Origin: Rhodospirillaceae bacterium
GTDB lineage: Bacteria; Pseudomonadota; Alphaproteobacteria; Dongiales; Dongiaceae
DNA: 29,386 nt
NCBI GenBank assembly: GCA_016794075.1
Contig: JAEUKU010000344.1
Coordinates: forward strand, 1-29,386
Reading direction: 5' to 3'
Below, in pieces: positions 14,170 through 22,223 of the stretch; positions within the stretch are counted from its first letter, which is position 1; each line of letters starts with the position of its first letter. The position numbers and the translations under genes were made by a program. The notes below the pieces were generated by a model. It ran no database searches. It saw only the letters and a program-made list of their open reading frames with translations, and had not been told where the DNA came from.

Positions 14170-15081
14170 ATGCGCTATGGCTATATCGGGCTCGGCAATC
14201 TCGGCGTGCAACTGGCGGCCAGCCTGCTGCGCGAGGGTTTCGCGCTTGTCGTCCATGACCGCAACGAGGCCGCGGCCGAGCCACTGCGCGCGCGCGGTGC
14301 CGCCTGGGTGGCGACACCGCGCGAGCTCGCAACGCAATGCGATGCCGTCATCACCTGCCTGCCCTCGCCGGCGGTCAGCGAGGCGGTGCTGTCGGGGCCG
14401 GACGGTATTCTGGCCGGGTTGAGGCGCGGCGGTTGCTGGATCGAGATGAGCACGTTGGGCCGCGAAGAGATCCTTCGCCTTGCCGCGATGGCGGCGGAGT
14501 CCGGAATTGACACGCTGGAATCGCCAGTGACCGGCGGCGTGCACAAGGCGGCCTCGGGCGAGATCACGATCCTCGCGGGCGGACCGCAGGCGCTGTTCGA
14601 GGCGCATCGCCCGGCGCTGGCGGCGATGGGTGGCGAGATCTTCCACATGGGGCCGCTGGGATCGGCGGCGCTCATCAAGGTCATCACCAACATGCTGGCC
14701 TTCATCCATCTGCTCGCGGATGGCGAGGCGCTGATGCTGGCCAAGCGCGGTGGCCTCGATTTGGCGCAGGCGTGGAACGCCATCCGCGCCAGTTCCGGCA
14801 ATTCCTTCGTCCACGAGACCGAGGGCCAGCTGATCCTCAACGGCAGCTACGACATCGGTTTCAATATGGACCTCGCTTGCAAGGATCTCGGCTTCGCCAT
14901 GAAGTTCGGCCGCGAATTCGGCGTACCGCTCGATCTCGCCGGGATGACGGCGCAGACCTTCATCCGCGGCCGGTCTGCCTATGGCGGCGCCGCGCAATCG
15001 ACGGCGATCGTGAAGCTGCTGGAGGATGCGCTGAAGACCGACTTGCGCGCGCCGGGCTTTCCCGCAAGACTGACCGTGTGA
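14170..15081 (+). CDS. NAD(P)-dependent beta-hydroxyacid dehydrogenase (HIBADH family); candidate 2-(hydroxymethyl)glutarate dehydrogenase
   Basis: A 303-residue protein of the 3-hydroxyisobutyrate/6-phosphogluconate dehydrogenase family. The nucleotide-binding motif GYIGLGNLG (4-12) opens the Rossmann domain. The substrate loop is ESPVTGGVHKA (117-127), and the catalytic Lys170 lies in LIKVITNML. The ATG at 14170 is chosen because GAAGGGG precedes it; the open frame begins at 14131, within the second hairpin. In the E. barkeri nicotinate pathway an enzyme of this family reduces 2-formylglutarate, the enamidase product, to 2-(hydroxymethyl)glutarate. Proximity to enamidase makes that role plausible, but tartronate-semialdehyde, 3-hydroxyisobutyrate and other substrates are possible, and the gene is separated from the cluster by three unrelated-looking genes. 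Confidence 0.85.
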   Translation: MRYGYIGLGNLGVQLAASLLREGFALVVHDRNEAAAEPLRARGAAWVATPRELATQCDAVITCLPSPAVSEAVLSGPDGILAGLRRGGCWIEMSTLGREEILRLAAMAAESGIDTLESPVTGGVHKAASGEITILAGGPQALFEAHRPALAAMGGEIFHMGPLGSAALIKVITNMLAFIHLLADGEALMLAKRGGLDLAQAWNAIRASSGNSFVHETEGQLILNGSYDIGFNMDLACKDLGFAMKFGREFGVPLDLAGMTAQTFIRGRSAYGGAAQSTAIVKLLEDALKTDLRAPGFPARLTV

Positions 15082-15124
15082 TCGACGCGCGGCCGCCATG
15101 TGCTGGCCGCTCAGGAGGTGTGGG

Positions 15125-15877
15125 TTGCAGCCTCTTCGTCGCCTGGTCATCGTCATCGCGTTCATGCTGTCCGGCACGGGTCTTGCCGGGAGCAGCCTGG
15201 CCCAGACCGACCCGCCGCGCGTCGACGTGGCGCTGGTGTTGACCGTCGACGCCTCCGGCAGCATCGACCCCGAGGAGTTCCAGCTGCAGAAGGAAGGGAT
15301 CGCCCAGGCCGTGGCGGCGCCCGACGTGATGGCGGCGATCCGCTCCGGGCGGAACGGGCAAATCGCCATCGCCTATGTCGAATGGGGTTCTCCGGGCGGG
15401 GCGCAGACCGTGGTCGGCTGGATGTTCGTCGGCGACGAGGCCGGGGCCGCCCGATTCGGCGCCGCTGTCCTGGCGGCGCCGAGATCGCTGCAGAGCTACA
15501 ACGCCATCGGCGATGCGATTGACCATGCGGTCAGGCTTTTCGCCGCCTGCCCCTGCCGCCCGACGCGGCGCCTCATCGACGTTTCCGGCGACAATCCCGA
15601 CAATCGCAGCCGATTGCCGGCGCCGTTGGCGCGGGATGCCGCGGTGGCGGCCGGCATCACCATCAATGCCTTGGCGATCCTGAACGACGGCCGCCTGGGG
15701 CCGGAGGGACGGCCCTGGCTGGTTGAAACCTACGAACAGACGGTTATCGGCGGGTTCGCCTCGTTCGCCATGGCGGCCAACAGCAGAGCTGATTTCGCCC
15801 GCGCCCTGCGGGAGAAAATGGTTCTCGAAATCTCCGAAACGGAATCGTTACTCGTTCCGCGCGGCGCGCCAGGGTAA
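15125..15877 (+). CDS. Exported DUF1194 (vWA-like) protein
   Basis: A protein of about 250 residues with a signal sequence ending near SLAQ (residue 27) and a von Willebrand A-like domain. The metal-ion site is visible as VDASGSI (Asp42, Ser44, Ser46). A later block, RLIDVSGDNPDN, is typical of DUF1194. I favour the TTG at 15125 as start because AGGAGG (15113-15118) lies six bases upstream. The in-frame ATG at 15098 would place that site inside the gene and has no good ribosome site of its own. Function is unknown; vWA domains usually mediate protein interaction in the periplasm. It follows the dehydrogenase by 43 bases, with no link in function apparent. Confidence 0.8.
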   Translation: MQPLRRLVIVIAFMLSGTGLAGSSLAQTDPPRVDVALVLTVDASGSIDPEEFQLQKEGIAQAVAAPDVMAAIRSGRNGQIAIAYVEWGSPGGAQTVVGWMFVGDEAGAARFGAAVLAAPRSLQSYNAIGDAIDHAVRLFAACPCRPTRRLIDVSGDNPDNRSRLPAPLARDAAVAAGITINALAILNDGRLGPEGRPWLVETYEQTVIGGFASFAMAANSRADFARALREKMVLEISETESLLVPRGAPG

Positions 15878-16016
15878 AAGAATGGGGCTAAGAGAATAGG
15901 CCCAAATGTGGCAGCGCGGCGTAGCGCCATTGACGGCGGGGAACGCGACCTGCAAATTAGCGGCGGGCTTTACGTCAAAAAACAAAACACAAGACTTAAT
16001 TCTTGCGGGGGACAGG

Positions 16017-17108
16017 ATGGTCTCGGCAGCAGCCGTTGAGGCCAAGAACGTCACAAAGATTTTCGGTGTGGGGCAGGACGGAGTCCGGGCGCTCGATCGT
16101 GTCTCGGTGACGATCCGGGAGAACGAGTTCTTCACCCTGCTCGGGCCGTCGGGCTGCGGCAAGACCACGCTGCTGCGCCTGATCGCCGGCTTCGACTTTC
16201 CGACCGAGGGCGAAATCCTGCTCTACGGCCAGGACATCGCGCCGCTGCCGCCCTACAAGCGGCCGGTGAACACCGTGTTCCAGAACTACTCGCTTTTTCC
16301 CCACATGACCGTCGGCCAGAACATCGGCTTCGGCCTGGAGATGCTGGGCAAGCCGAAGGCCGAGGTCGATGCGCGCGTCACCGAGATGCTGCGCCTTGTG
16401 CGGATGGAAGAGCTGCGCAACCGCAAGACCAGCCAGATCTCCGGCGGCCAGCAGCAGCGCGTGGCGCTGGCCCGCGCGCTGGCGCCGCAGCCGAAGGTGC
16501 TGCTGCTCGATGAACCCTTGTCCGCGCTCGACTACAAGCTGCGCAAGGACATGCAGATCGAGCTGAAGCGGCTGCAGAACGAGACCGGCATCACCTTCAT
16601 CTTCGTCACCCACGACCAGGAAGAGGCGCTGACGATGTCGGACCGCATCGCGGTCATGTCCAAGGGCCACATCCTGCAGGTCGGCTCGCCGCGCGAGATC
16701 TACGATCATCCGGCGGAGCGCTTTGTCGCCAATTTCATCGGCGAAACCAATTTCCTGAAGGGCGACGTCGCCGGGATCGCGGGCGGCAAGGCCGATGTTC
16801 GGCTGGCCGGCGGCACTGCCGTCGCCGCGACCCTGCCGGAAGGATTCGCGCCGAACGGCGGCGTCACCGTCGTCATCCGGCCGGAGCATGCGCAGGTCGC
16901 GCCGGCGGGCGGGCGTGCCACCCTCAATGGCACGGTGGAGAACGTGGTCTATTTTGGCACCGACACCCACATCCATCTGCGACTGGACGAGGGCGGAGAG
17001 TTCATCGTGCGCCAGCAGAACAGCCGGGATCGGCCCGTGACGGTGGTGCAGGGCGACAAGGCCGGCGTGCTGATCGGCGACAATGTCGCCCAGGTCCTGA
17101 GGGATTAG
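16017..17108 (+). CDS. potA: Polyamine-type ABC transporter ATP-binding protein (PotA family)
   Basis: A 363-residue ABC ATPase. Walker A is GPSGCGKTT (43-51), signature ISGGQQQR (141-148), Walker B VLLLDEP (161-167), switch His199 in VTHDQ. A C-terminal TOBE-like domain follows (about 280-363, VVIRPEH and GTVENVVYFG). It would power the importer encoded by the next three genes. I start at 16017, with GCGGGGGACAGG upstream. The open frame goes back to 15906, but that extension lacks family similarity and a ribosome site. The 139-base gap before it is relatively AT-rich around 15970-16000 and probably holds the operon promoter, though no clear -35/-10 pair is evident. The substrate class (polyamine, opine, or related amine) is not settled by sequence. 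Confidence 0.9.
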   Translation: MVSAAAVEAKNVTKIFGVGQDGVRALDRVSVTIRENEFFTLLGPSGCGKTTLLRLIAGFDFPTEGEILLYGQDIAPLPPYKRPVNTVFQNYSLFPHMTVGQNIGFGLEMLGKPKAEVDARVTEMLRLVRMEELRNRKTSQISGGQQQRVALARALAPQPKVLLLDEPLSALDYKLRKDMQIELKRLQNETGITFIFVTHDQEEALTMSDRIAVMSKGHILQVGSPREIYDHPAERFVANFIGETNFLKGDVAGIAGGKADVRLAGGTAVAATLPEGFAPNGGVTVVIRPEHAQVAPAGGRATLNGTVENVVYFGTDTHIHLRLDEGGEFIVRQQNSRDRPVTVVQGDKAGVLIGDNVAQVLRD

Positions 17109-17115
17109 GGCTGCC

Positions 17116-18036
17116 ATGACCGCCGCCCGCGAAGTCTCCGAGGCCGCCGAGCGCAGGGACGTTCGCAATCGCTGGTACCTGACCGCCCCGGCTCTGATCA
17201 TCATCATGCTGGCGGCGATCGGGCCGCTCTTCATCATGGTGGTCTATTCGTTCCTCGGCAAAGGCGATTACGGCGGGGTGACCGCCGCGTTCTCGACCGA
17301 TGCGTGGTTCGGCGTCCTGCTCGAACGCGACATCTTCGACGACACCCTCGGCTTCGCCGATGCGCACATGATCATCTTCTGGCGCAGCGTGCGGCTGGCC
17401 GGCGTGACCACCATCCTCACATTGCTGCTCGGCTTCCCGACCGCCTATTTCATCACGACGCGGCCAGAGAAGCAGCGTGACATCTGGCTGTTCCTGGTCA
17501 CCATCCCGTTCTGGACCAATCTGCTGATCCGCACCTTCGCGATCCAGGAGCTGATCCGCCGCGACGGAATCATCAACAACGTGCTGACCGGGCTCGGCAT
17601 TGTCGACGAGCCGCTGCAGATGCTGAATACCGACTTCGCCATCGGCCTCGGCATGGTCTATGTCTACCTGCCGCTGATGGTTCTGCCGATCTATGCCAGC
17701 ATGGAAAAGCTCGATTTTCGCATGGTCGAGGCGGGCTATGACCTCTACGCCGGGCGCTTGGCGGTGCTGCGGCGGATCATCATTCCACTGGTGAAGCCCG
17801 GCATCATCGCCGGGTCGATCCTGGTGTTCATCCCGGCGCTCGGCGCCTATGTCGCGCCGGCGCTGCTCGGCGGCGGCCGCAACATGATGATCAGCAACCT
17901 GATCTCGCTGCAATTCGGGCAGGGCCGCAACTGGCCGCTCGGCGCCGCGCTGTCGATCACGCTGATGGCAATCGTCATGGTCGCCCTGCTGGTCTATGTG
18001 AGGAACGCGTCGCGCAGCTCGGCGCGGGCGCATTAG
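17116..18036 (+). CDS. potB: ABC transporter permease, PotB family
   Basis: A 306-residue inner-membrane permease with about six membrane segments. The cytoplasmic coupling loop EAGYDLYAGRLAVLRRIIIPLVKPGIIAG (landmarks E-A-G-Y-D-L-Y-A and I-I-P-L-V-K-P-G) is the EAA motif that contacts the ATPase. It starts seven bases after the potA stop and ends eight bases before potC, consistent with one operon. It pairs with PotC to form the channel. Confidence 0.9.
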   Translation: MTAAREVSEAAERRDVRNRWYLTAPALIIIMLAAIGPLFIMVVYSFLGKGDYGGVTAAFSTDAWFGVLLERDIFDDTLGFADAHMIIFWRSVRLAGVTTILTLLLGFPTAYFITTRPEKQRDIWLFLVTIPFWTNLLIRTFAIQELIRRDGIINNVLTGLGIVDEPLQMLNTDFAIGLGMVYVYLPLMVLPIYASMEKLDFRMVEAGYDLYAGRLAVLRRIIIPLVKPGIIAGSILVFIPALGAYVAPALLGGGRNMMISNLISLQFGQGRNWPLGAALSITLMAIVMVALLVYVRNASRSSARAH

Positions 18037-18044
18037 GGGCGATC

Positions 18045-18851
18045 ATGACAGCCGCGACCAAGCCGTTCATCGTCAACCGCATGCCGGGTTTCGGCACGAT
18101 GGCGATCGCCGTCTTCCTGATGCTCTATCTGCCGATCTCGCTGCTCATCATCTTCTCGTTCAACGAGCGGGAATCGCTCGCCGTGTGGGGCGGCTTCTCC
18201 TGGCGCTGGTACGAGGCCGCCTGGCAGAACCGCGACATCAAGGACGCGGCCTTCCGCTCGCTCTGGCTCGCGGGGTTTGCCGCCACCATCGCGACCGCGG
18301 CGGCGACCCTGGCGGCGATCGCCACTACACGGGGCAAGCCGTTCCTCGGCATGACCACCGTCTACGCCGTCATCAACATGCCGCTGATGGTACCGGAGAT
18401 CGTCACCGCGGTCGCGTTGCTGATCTTCTTCGCCTGGATCAAGGTGGCGACCGGCTATACTGGGGCGGCCTACCTGGTCGCCGCGCATGCGGCATTCTGC
18501 GTGCCCTTCGCCTACCTGCCGATCCGGGCGCGCCTGGAATCCATGGACGCGACGCTGGAGGTGGCCGCCGCCGATCTCTATGCCTCGCCCTGGCAGGCGT
18601 TCCGGCGCATCACGCTGCCGCTGCTGTGGCCCGGCATCATCGCCGGCTTCATGCTGGCCTTCGTCATCTCGCTCGACGATGTCGTGATCACCGAGCACAT
18701 CAAGTCGGCAGGCATGGAGACGTTGCCGACTTACATGCTGGGGCAGCTCAGGCGCAGCATGTCGCCGGAGGTGAACGCCGTCTCGGCGATCTTCTTCCTG
18801 CTGTCCGTCGTTCTTGTCACCTTCTTCTTCTTCCTGAACCGGAAGAAGTGA
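18045..18851 (+). CDS. potC: ABC transporter permease, PotC family
   Basis: A 268-residue inner-membrane permease, the usual PotC length. The EAA loop is AAADLYASPWQAFRRITLPLLWPGIIAG (landmarks A-A-A-D-L-Y-A-S and L-P-L-L-W-P-G), followed by the conserved SLDDVVITE segment. It ends in a lysine-rich tail (FLNRKK). It lies between potB and the binding-protein gene with short gaps and the same strand, so it belongs to the same operon. Confidence 0.9.
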   Translation: MTAATKPFIVNRMPGFGTMAIAVFLMLYLPISLLIIFSFNERESLAVWGGFSWRWYEAAWQNRDIKDAAFRSLWLAGFAATIATAAATLAAIATTRGKPFLGMTTVYAVINMPLMVPEIVTAVALLIFFAWIKVATGYTGAAYLVAAHAAFCVPFAYLPIRARLESMDATLEVAAADLYASPWQAFRRITLPLLWPGIIAGFMLAFVISLDDVVITEHIKSAGMETLPTYMLGQLRRSMSPEVNAVSAIFFLLSVVLVTFFFFLNRKK

Positions 18852-18883
18852 TTGCCGTGGAATCCAACAAGGGAGAGATGTCC

Positions 18884-19918
18884 ATGAAGTCCAAGTTGCT
18901 TGCAGCCGTTGCCGGCATCGCTTTGGCGATGTCGGCCGGTGCCGCGCTCGCCGACGGCGAGTTGCAGATCTTCAATTGGGGCGACTACACCAACCCGGAT
19001 CTGATCAAGAAGTTCGAAGAGACGTACAACGTCAAGGTCACCGTCACCGACTACGATTCCAACGACACCGCGCTGGCAAAGGTGCGGGCCGGCGGCCACG
19101 GCTTCGACATCGTCGTTCCGTCCGCGAGCTTCATCCCGATCTGGATCGACGAGGGCCTCCTGCTCGAGACCAAGCCGAACCAGATGGAGAACTTCAAGAA
19201 CGTCGATCCGCGCTGGGTCGACGTGCCGTTCGATCCGGGCCGCAACTACACGGTTCCCTGGCAGTGGGGCACGACCGGCATCCTGCTCAACACCAAGTAT
19301 TCCAAGGCCGATCCGAACACCGCGGCTATCTTCCTCGATCCGCCGGAGGAGCTGAAAGGCAAGATCAACGTGGTGCCTGAGATGTCCGACGTGATGCACA
19401 TGGCCATCGCCTATGCCGGCGGAGAGCCCTGCACCGGCGACAAGGACGTCCTGAAGAAGACCCGCGACATCCTGATGAACGCCAAGCAGTACTGGATGTC
19501 GATGGATTACGGTAACCAGGAGAAGTACGAGAAGGACGACATCATCGTCGGCGTGAACTGGAACGGGTCGACCCTGCGCGCGCGTCTGAAGAACCCGACA
19601 ATTGTGTACGGCTATCCGAAGGAAGGCTATCCGATCTGGATGGACAACGTGGCGGTGCTGAAGGACGCGAAGAACGTCGAGAACGCCAAGCTGTTCCAGA
19701 ACTTCATCATGGATCCGGAGAACGCGGCCATGATCTCCGCCTTCGCCAAGTATGCGAATGGCATCAAGGGCTCGGAGGCGTTCATGCCGGACGAGCTGAA
19801 GAACGCGCCGGAGATCGTCATTCCGGAGCAGTTCGCCGCCGCGGGCCAGTTCGCGCTGACTTGCCCGGCCGAGGTCAACGACCTCTATACCAGGATCTGG
19901 ACCGAGCTGCAGAAATAG
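18884..19918 (+). CDS. potD: Polyamine-type periplasmic substrate-binding protein (PotD family)
   Basis: A 344-residue exported protein with a signal sequence (MKSKLLAAVAGIALAMSAGAALA, cut near residue 23). The mature start DGELQIFNWGDYTNPDLIKKFEE is the PotD/PotF hallmark (landmark NWGDYT). The SNDTALAKVRAGGHGFDIVVPS segment and PWQWGTTGILLNTKY follow as in this family. GGGAGAG (18871-18877) suits the ATG at 18884; the ATG at 18878 is too close to it. As the last gene of potABCD it ends just before a strong terminator. Ligand is uncertain, since PotD-like proteins bind putrescine, spermidine and other amines or organic acids. Confidence 0.9.
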   Translation: MKSKLLAAVAGIALAMSAGAALADGELQIFNWGDYTNPDLIKKFEETYNVKVTVTDYDSNDTALAKVRAGGHGFDIVVPSASFIPIWIDEGLLLETKPNQMENFKNVDPRWVDVPFDPGRNYTVPWQWGTTGILLNTKYSKADPNTAAIFLDPPEELKGKINVVPEMSDVMHMAIAYAGGEPCTGDKDVLKKTRDILMNAKQYWMSMDYGNQEKYEKDDIIVGVNWNGSTLRARLKNPTIVYGYPKEGYPIWMDNVAVLKDAKNVENAKLFQNFIMDPENAAMISAFAKYANGIKGSEAFMPDELKNAPEIVIPEQFAAAGQFALTCPAEVNDLYTRIWTELQK

Positions 19919-19931
19919 CGGCTGCGATCGG

Positions 19932-19962
19932 AGCCCCGGCAGGCGACTGCCGGGGCTTTTTT
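19932..19962 (+). terminator. Rho-independent terminator after potD
   Basis: AGCCCCGGCAG (19932-19942) and CTGCCGGGGCT (19947-19957) make a perfect 11-bp stem with a GCGA tetraloop, followed by a run of T (19957-19962). It lies 13 bases after the potD stop. Only 24 bases separate it from the amidase ATG, so amidase expression would need readthrough or a promoter overlapping this region. Confidence 0.92.
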
Positions 19963-19986
19963 CTCGCTCAAGTTTGGGGGTCCGCG

Positions 19987-21420
19987 ATGACCGATCTCGA
20001 TCTCTGCTACATGACCGCGACCGAGGCGTTGGCCAGATTCCGCGCCAGGAAGCTGTCGCCGGTCGAGCTGATGCAGGCGGTGATCGCGCGCGCGGAGGCG
20101 ACGAAGAAGAAGGTCAACGCCTTCACCTACACCTATTTCGACGAAGCTCTCGCGGCGGCGCGCAAGGCGGAGGCGAAATACGCAAAAGGCGACCGCGTCG
20201 GCGCCCTGGAGGGCCTGCCGGTCGCGATCAAGGACGAGAGCTTTATCAAGGGCAAGCCGACCTCCTTCGGTTCGCTGATCTACGAGAACCTCATTGCCGA
20301 GACCACCTCGCCGATGAACGCGCGCGTCATGAAGGCCGGCGGCATCGTCCATGCGCGCTCGGCGACCCCGGAATTCTCCTGCGCCTCCTTCACCCACACC
20401 CGGCGATGGGGCGTCACGCGCAATCCGTGGAACACCAGATACACGCCGGGTGGCTCCTCCGGCGGCGCCGGTGCGAGCCTCGCCTCGGGCACGTCGATGA
20501 TCGCAACCGGATCGGATATCGGCGGCTCGATCCGCATCCCGGCCTCGTGCTCCGGTGTGGTCGGCTACAAGCCGCCTTATGGCCGCAACCCGGACGATCC
20601 GCCGTTCAACCTCGACCCCTATTGCCATACCGGGCCGCTGGCGCGCAGCGTAGCCGACGCCATCCTGCTGCAGAACGTGATGTGCGGGCCAAGCCCGACC
20701 GACATCGCCAGCCTCAGGCCGAAACTGCGCCTGCCGACCGAATACAAGCCGATCAAAGGGTGGCGCATCGCCTACTCGATGGATCTCGGCTTCTTCGACG
20801 TCGACAAGGACGTCGTTGCCAACACCAGGAAGGCGCTGGACGTCTTCCGCTCGCTGGGCGCCACGGTGGAGGAGGTCGACCTCGGTTGGACGGTCGATGC
20901 GCTGAAGGCCGGCATCGACCATCTCAACCATCTGTTCGGTGGCCAGATGGCGGCCTACGCCAAGAAGCACCGCAAGGTGATGACGGAATATGCCGTCGAT
21001 TTCGCCAAGCACGGCGCCAAATCCACCGCCGAGGATTTCCTCCGCTCGATGGACGTGGCGACCAGGATGTACATGACCTTGGGTCCGATCCTGGAGAAAT
21101 TCGACATATTGGTGTGTCCCACCACGGCCCTGCCGGCGGTGCGCGCTGATTTCGAGCCGACGCGGCACCCGCTGAGGATCAACGGCAAAAAGGTCGACCT
21201 CTGGCCGATCATCGCCTGGTGCATGACCACGCCCTTCAACACCATGAGCCGCTGCCCTGTCCTCGCGGTGCCGTCGGGCCACGCCGCGAATGGCGTGCCG
21301 ACCGGCATCCAGATCGTCGGCCGCACTTATTGCGACGCCGACGTCTTCCGCGCCGGCGTGGCCTACGAGACGGCGCTGGGCGGGTGGTATCGCGACAAGC
21401 GGTCGCGGCCGGCGATCTAG
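19987..21420 (+). CDS. Amidase-signature family hydrolase
   Basis: A 477-residue amidase. The Ser-cisSer-Lys triad is visible: Lys82 in GLPVAIKDE, the cis-Ser in PGGSSGG (157 or 158), and nucleophile Ser181 in GSDIGGSIRIPAS. Length and layout match the family. It hydrolyses an amide bond in an unknown substrate in the cytoplasm. The ATG at 19987 follows GGGGG; the open frame upstream crosses the terminator and the end of potD and is rejected. Position after potABCD suggests it may act on an amide brought in by that transporter, with the terminator lowering its expression relative to potD. It is not a GatA: no gatB or gatC is nearby. Its stop lies six bases from the stop of the convergent DeoR gene. 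Confidence 0.9.
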   Translation: MTDLDLCYMTATEALARFRARKLSPVELMQAVIARAEATKKKVNAFTYTYFDEALAAARKAEAKYAKGDRVGALEGLPVAIKDESFIKGKPTSFGSLIYENLIAETTSPMNARVMKAGGIVHARSATPEFSCASFTHTRRWGVTRNPWNTRYTPGGSSGGAGASLASGTSMIATGSDIGGSIRIPASCSGVVGYKPPYGRNPDDPPFNLDPYCHTGPLARSVADAILLQNVMCGPSPTDIASLRPKLRLPTEYKPIKGWRIAYSMDLGFFDVDKDVVANTRKALDVFRSLGATVEEVDLGWTVDALKAGIDHLNHLFGGQMAAYAKKHRKVMTEYAVDFAKHGAKSTAEDFLRSMDVATRMYMTLGPILEKFDILVCPTTALPAVRADFEPTRHPLRINGKKVDLWPIIAWCMTTPFNTMSRCPVLAVPSGHAANGVPTGIQIVGRTYCDADVFRAGVAYETALGGWYRDKRSRPAI

Positions 21421-21426
21421 GCGGCG

Positions 21427-22212
21427 TCAAGCGACCAGCAGTTCGACGTCTGCGCTCTCGAGAGTCGCGGCCATTTCGGCGGGCGGCGACGCGTCGGTGA
21501 CCAGGAGGTCGATTTCCGCCAGCGCGCACGCCGCGATCAGGCCCTTGGCGCTGAATTTGCTGTGGTCGGCGGCGACGATGACGCGCTCGGCGCGCTCGAC
21601 CAGGACGCGGCAGACCTCGACTTCGCACATGTGGTGGTCCATGACGCCGAACTCGCGGCTGATGGCGGCCGCCGAGAGGATCGCCGTCTCGGCGCTGAAC
21701 TGCGCCAGATAGGCGAGGCAGGCGGGGCCGTAGGCGGCGCAATCGTCGGCGCGCACCTCGCCGCCGGCCAGGAACACCCGGTTGCCCTCGCCCGGCGCCA
21801 GCAACTGGGCGATTGGGGCGGAGATTGTCACCACGGTCAGGTTGCGGTGGCCGCGCAGGGCCTCGGCCACATACATGGTGGTCGAGCCGCTGTCGATCAG
21901 CAGGGATTCGCCGTCCTTGATCTCCTTGGCGATGGCCTGGGCGATGCGCTTCTTGGCACCCATGTTGGCGGCCATGCGGCGCTGCAGCGGCTCGTCGTCC
22001 CGGTTTTCCGGCCACAGCACGTTGCCGTGCTGCTTCACCACCACGCCTTTGGCGGCGAGGCCGCGCACGTCGCGGCGGATGGTCTCGGTCGAGACCTGCA
22101 GCGCCTCGGCCAGCGCGCTGACGCTCAGCATGCGGTCGCGGCGCAGGCGCTCCACCAGCTCTTCCTGGCGGGGATTGAGGCGGAGGGAGGTCCAGGCGTC
22201 GTCGTTGGCCAT
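21427..22212 (-). CDS. DeoR-family transcriptional regulator
   Basis: A 261-residue regulator with an N-terminal helix-turn-helix (about 29-50, LSVSALAEALQVSTETIRRD; landmarks LAEALQVS and ETIRRDV) and the C-terminal DeoR sensor domain (DSGSTTMYVAEAL near 108-120, VVAADHSKF). Its start is 11 bases after the stop of the double permease, with AGGGAAAG upstream, so it is likely the last gene of the ProX-V-W operon and may control it. DeoR regulators mostly sense phosphorylated sugars or nucleosides; what this one senses is unknown. The choline-kinase-like gene across the divergent promoter makes a phosphorylated amino alcohol an idea worth testing. Confidence 0.9.
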   Translation of the reverse strand: MANDDAWTSLRLNPRQEELVERLRRDRMLSVSALAEALQVSTETIRRDVRGLAAKGVVVKQHGNVLWPENRDDEPLQRRMAANMGAKKRIAQAIAKEIKDGESLLIDSGSTTMYVAEALRGHRNLTVVTISAPIAQLLAPGEGNRVFLAGGEVRADDCAAYGPACLAYLAQFSAETAILSAAAISREFGVMDHHMCEVEVCRVLVERAERVIVAADHSKFSAKGLIAACALAEIDLLVTDASPPAEMAATLESADVELLVA

Positions 22213-22223
22213 GCGATCTTTCC

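Noticed and set aside
13636..15369. 577-codon open frame on the minus strand
   Set aside because: It lies opposite the enolase-type, dehydrogenase and DUF1194 genes, is rich in Arg, His and Gln as antisense frames of GC-rich genes are, and shows no recognisable domain.
15906..16016. ATG start for potA, adding 37 residues
   Set aside because: The added segment has no similarity to PotA N-termini; GGGGGACAGG precedes the ATG at 16017.
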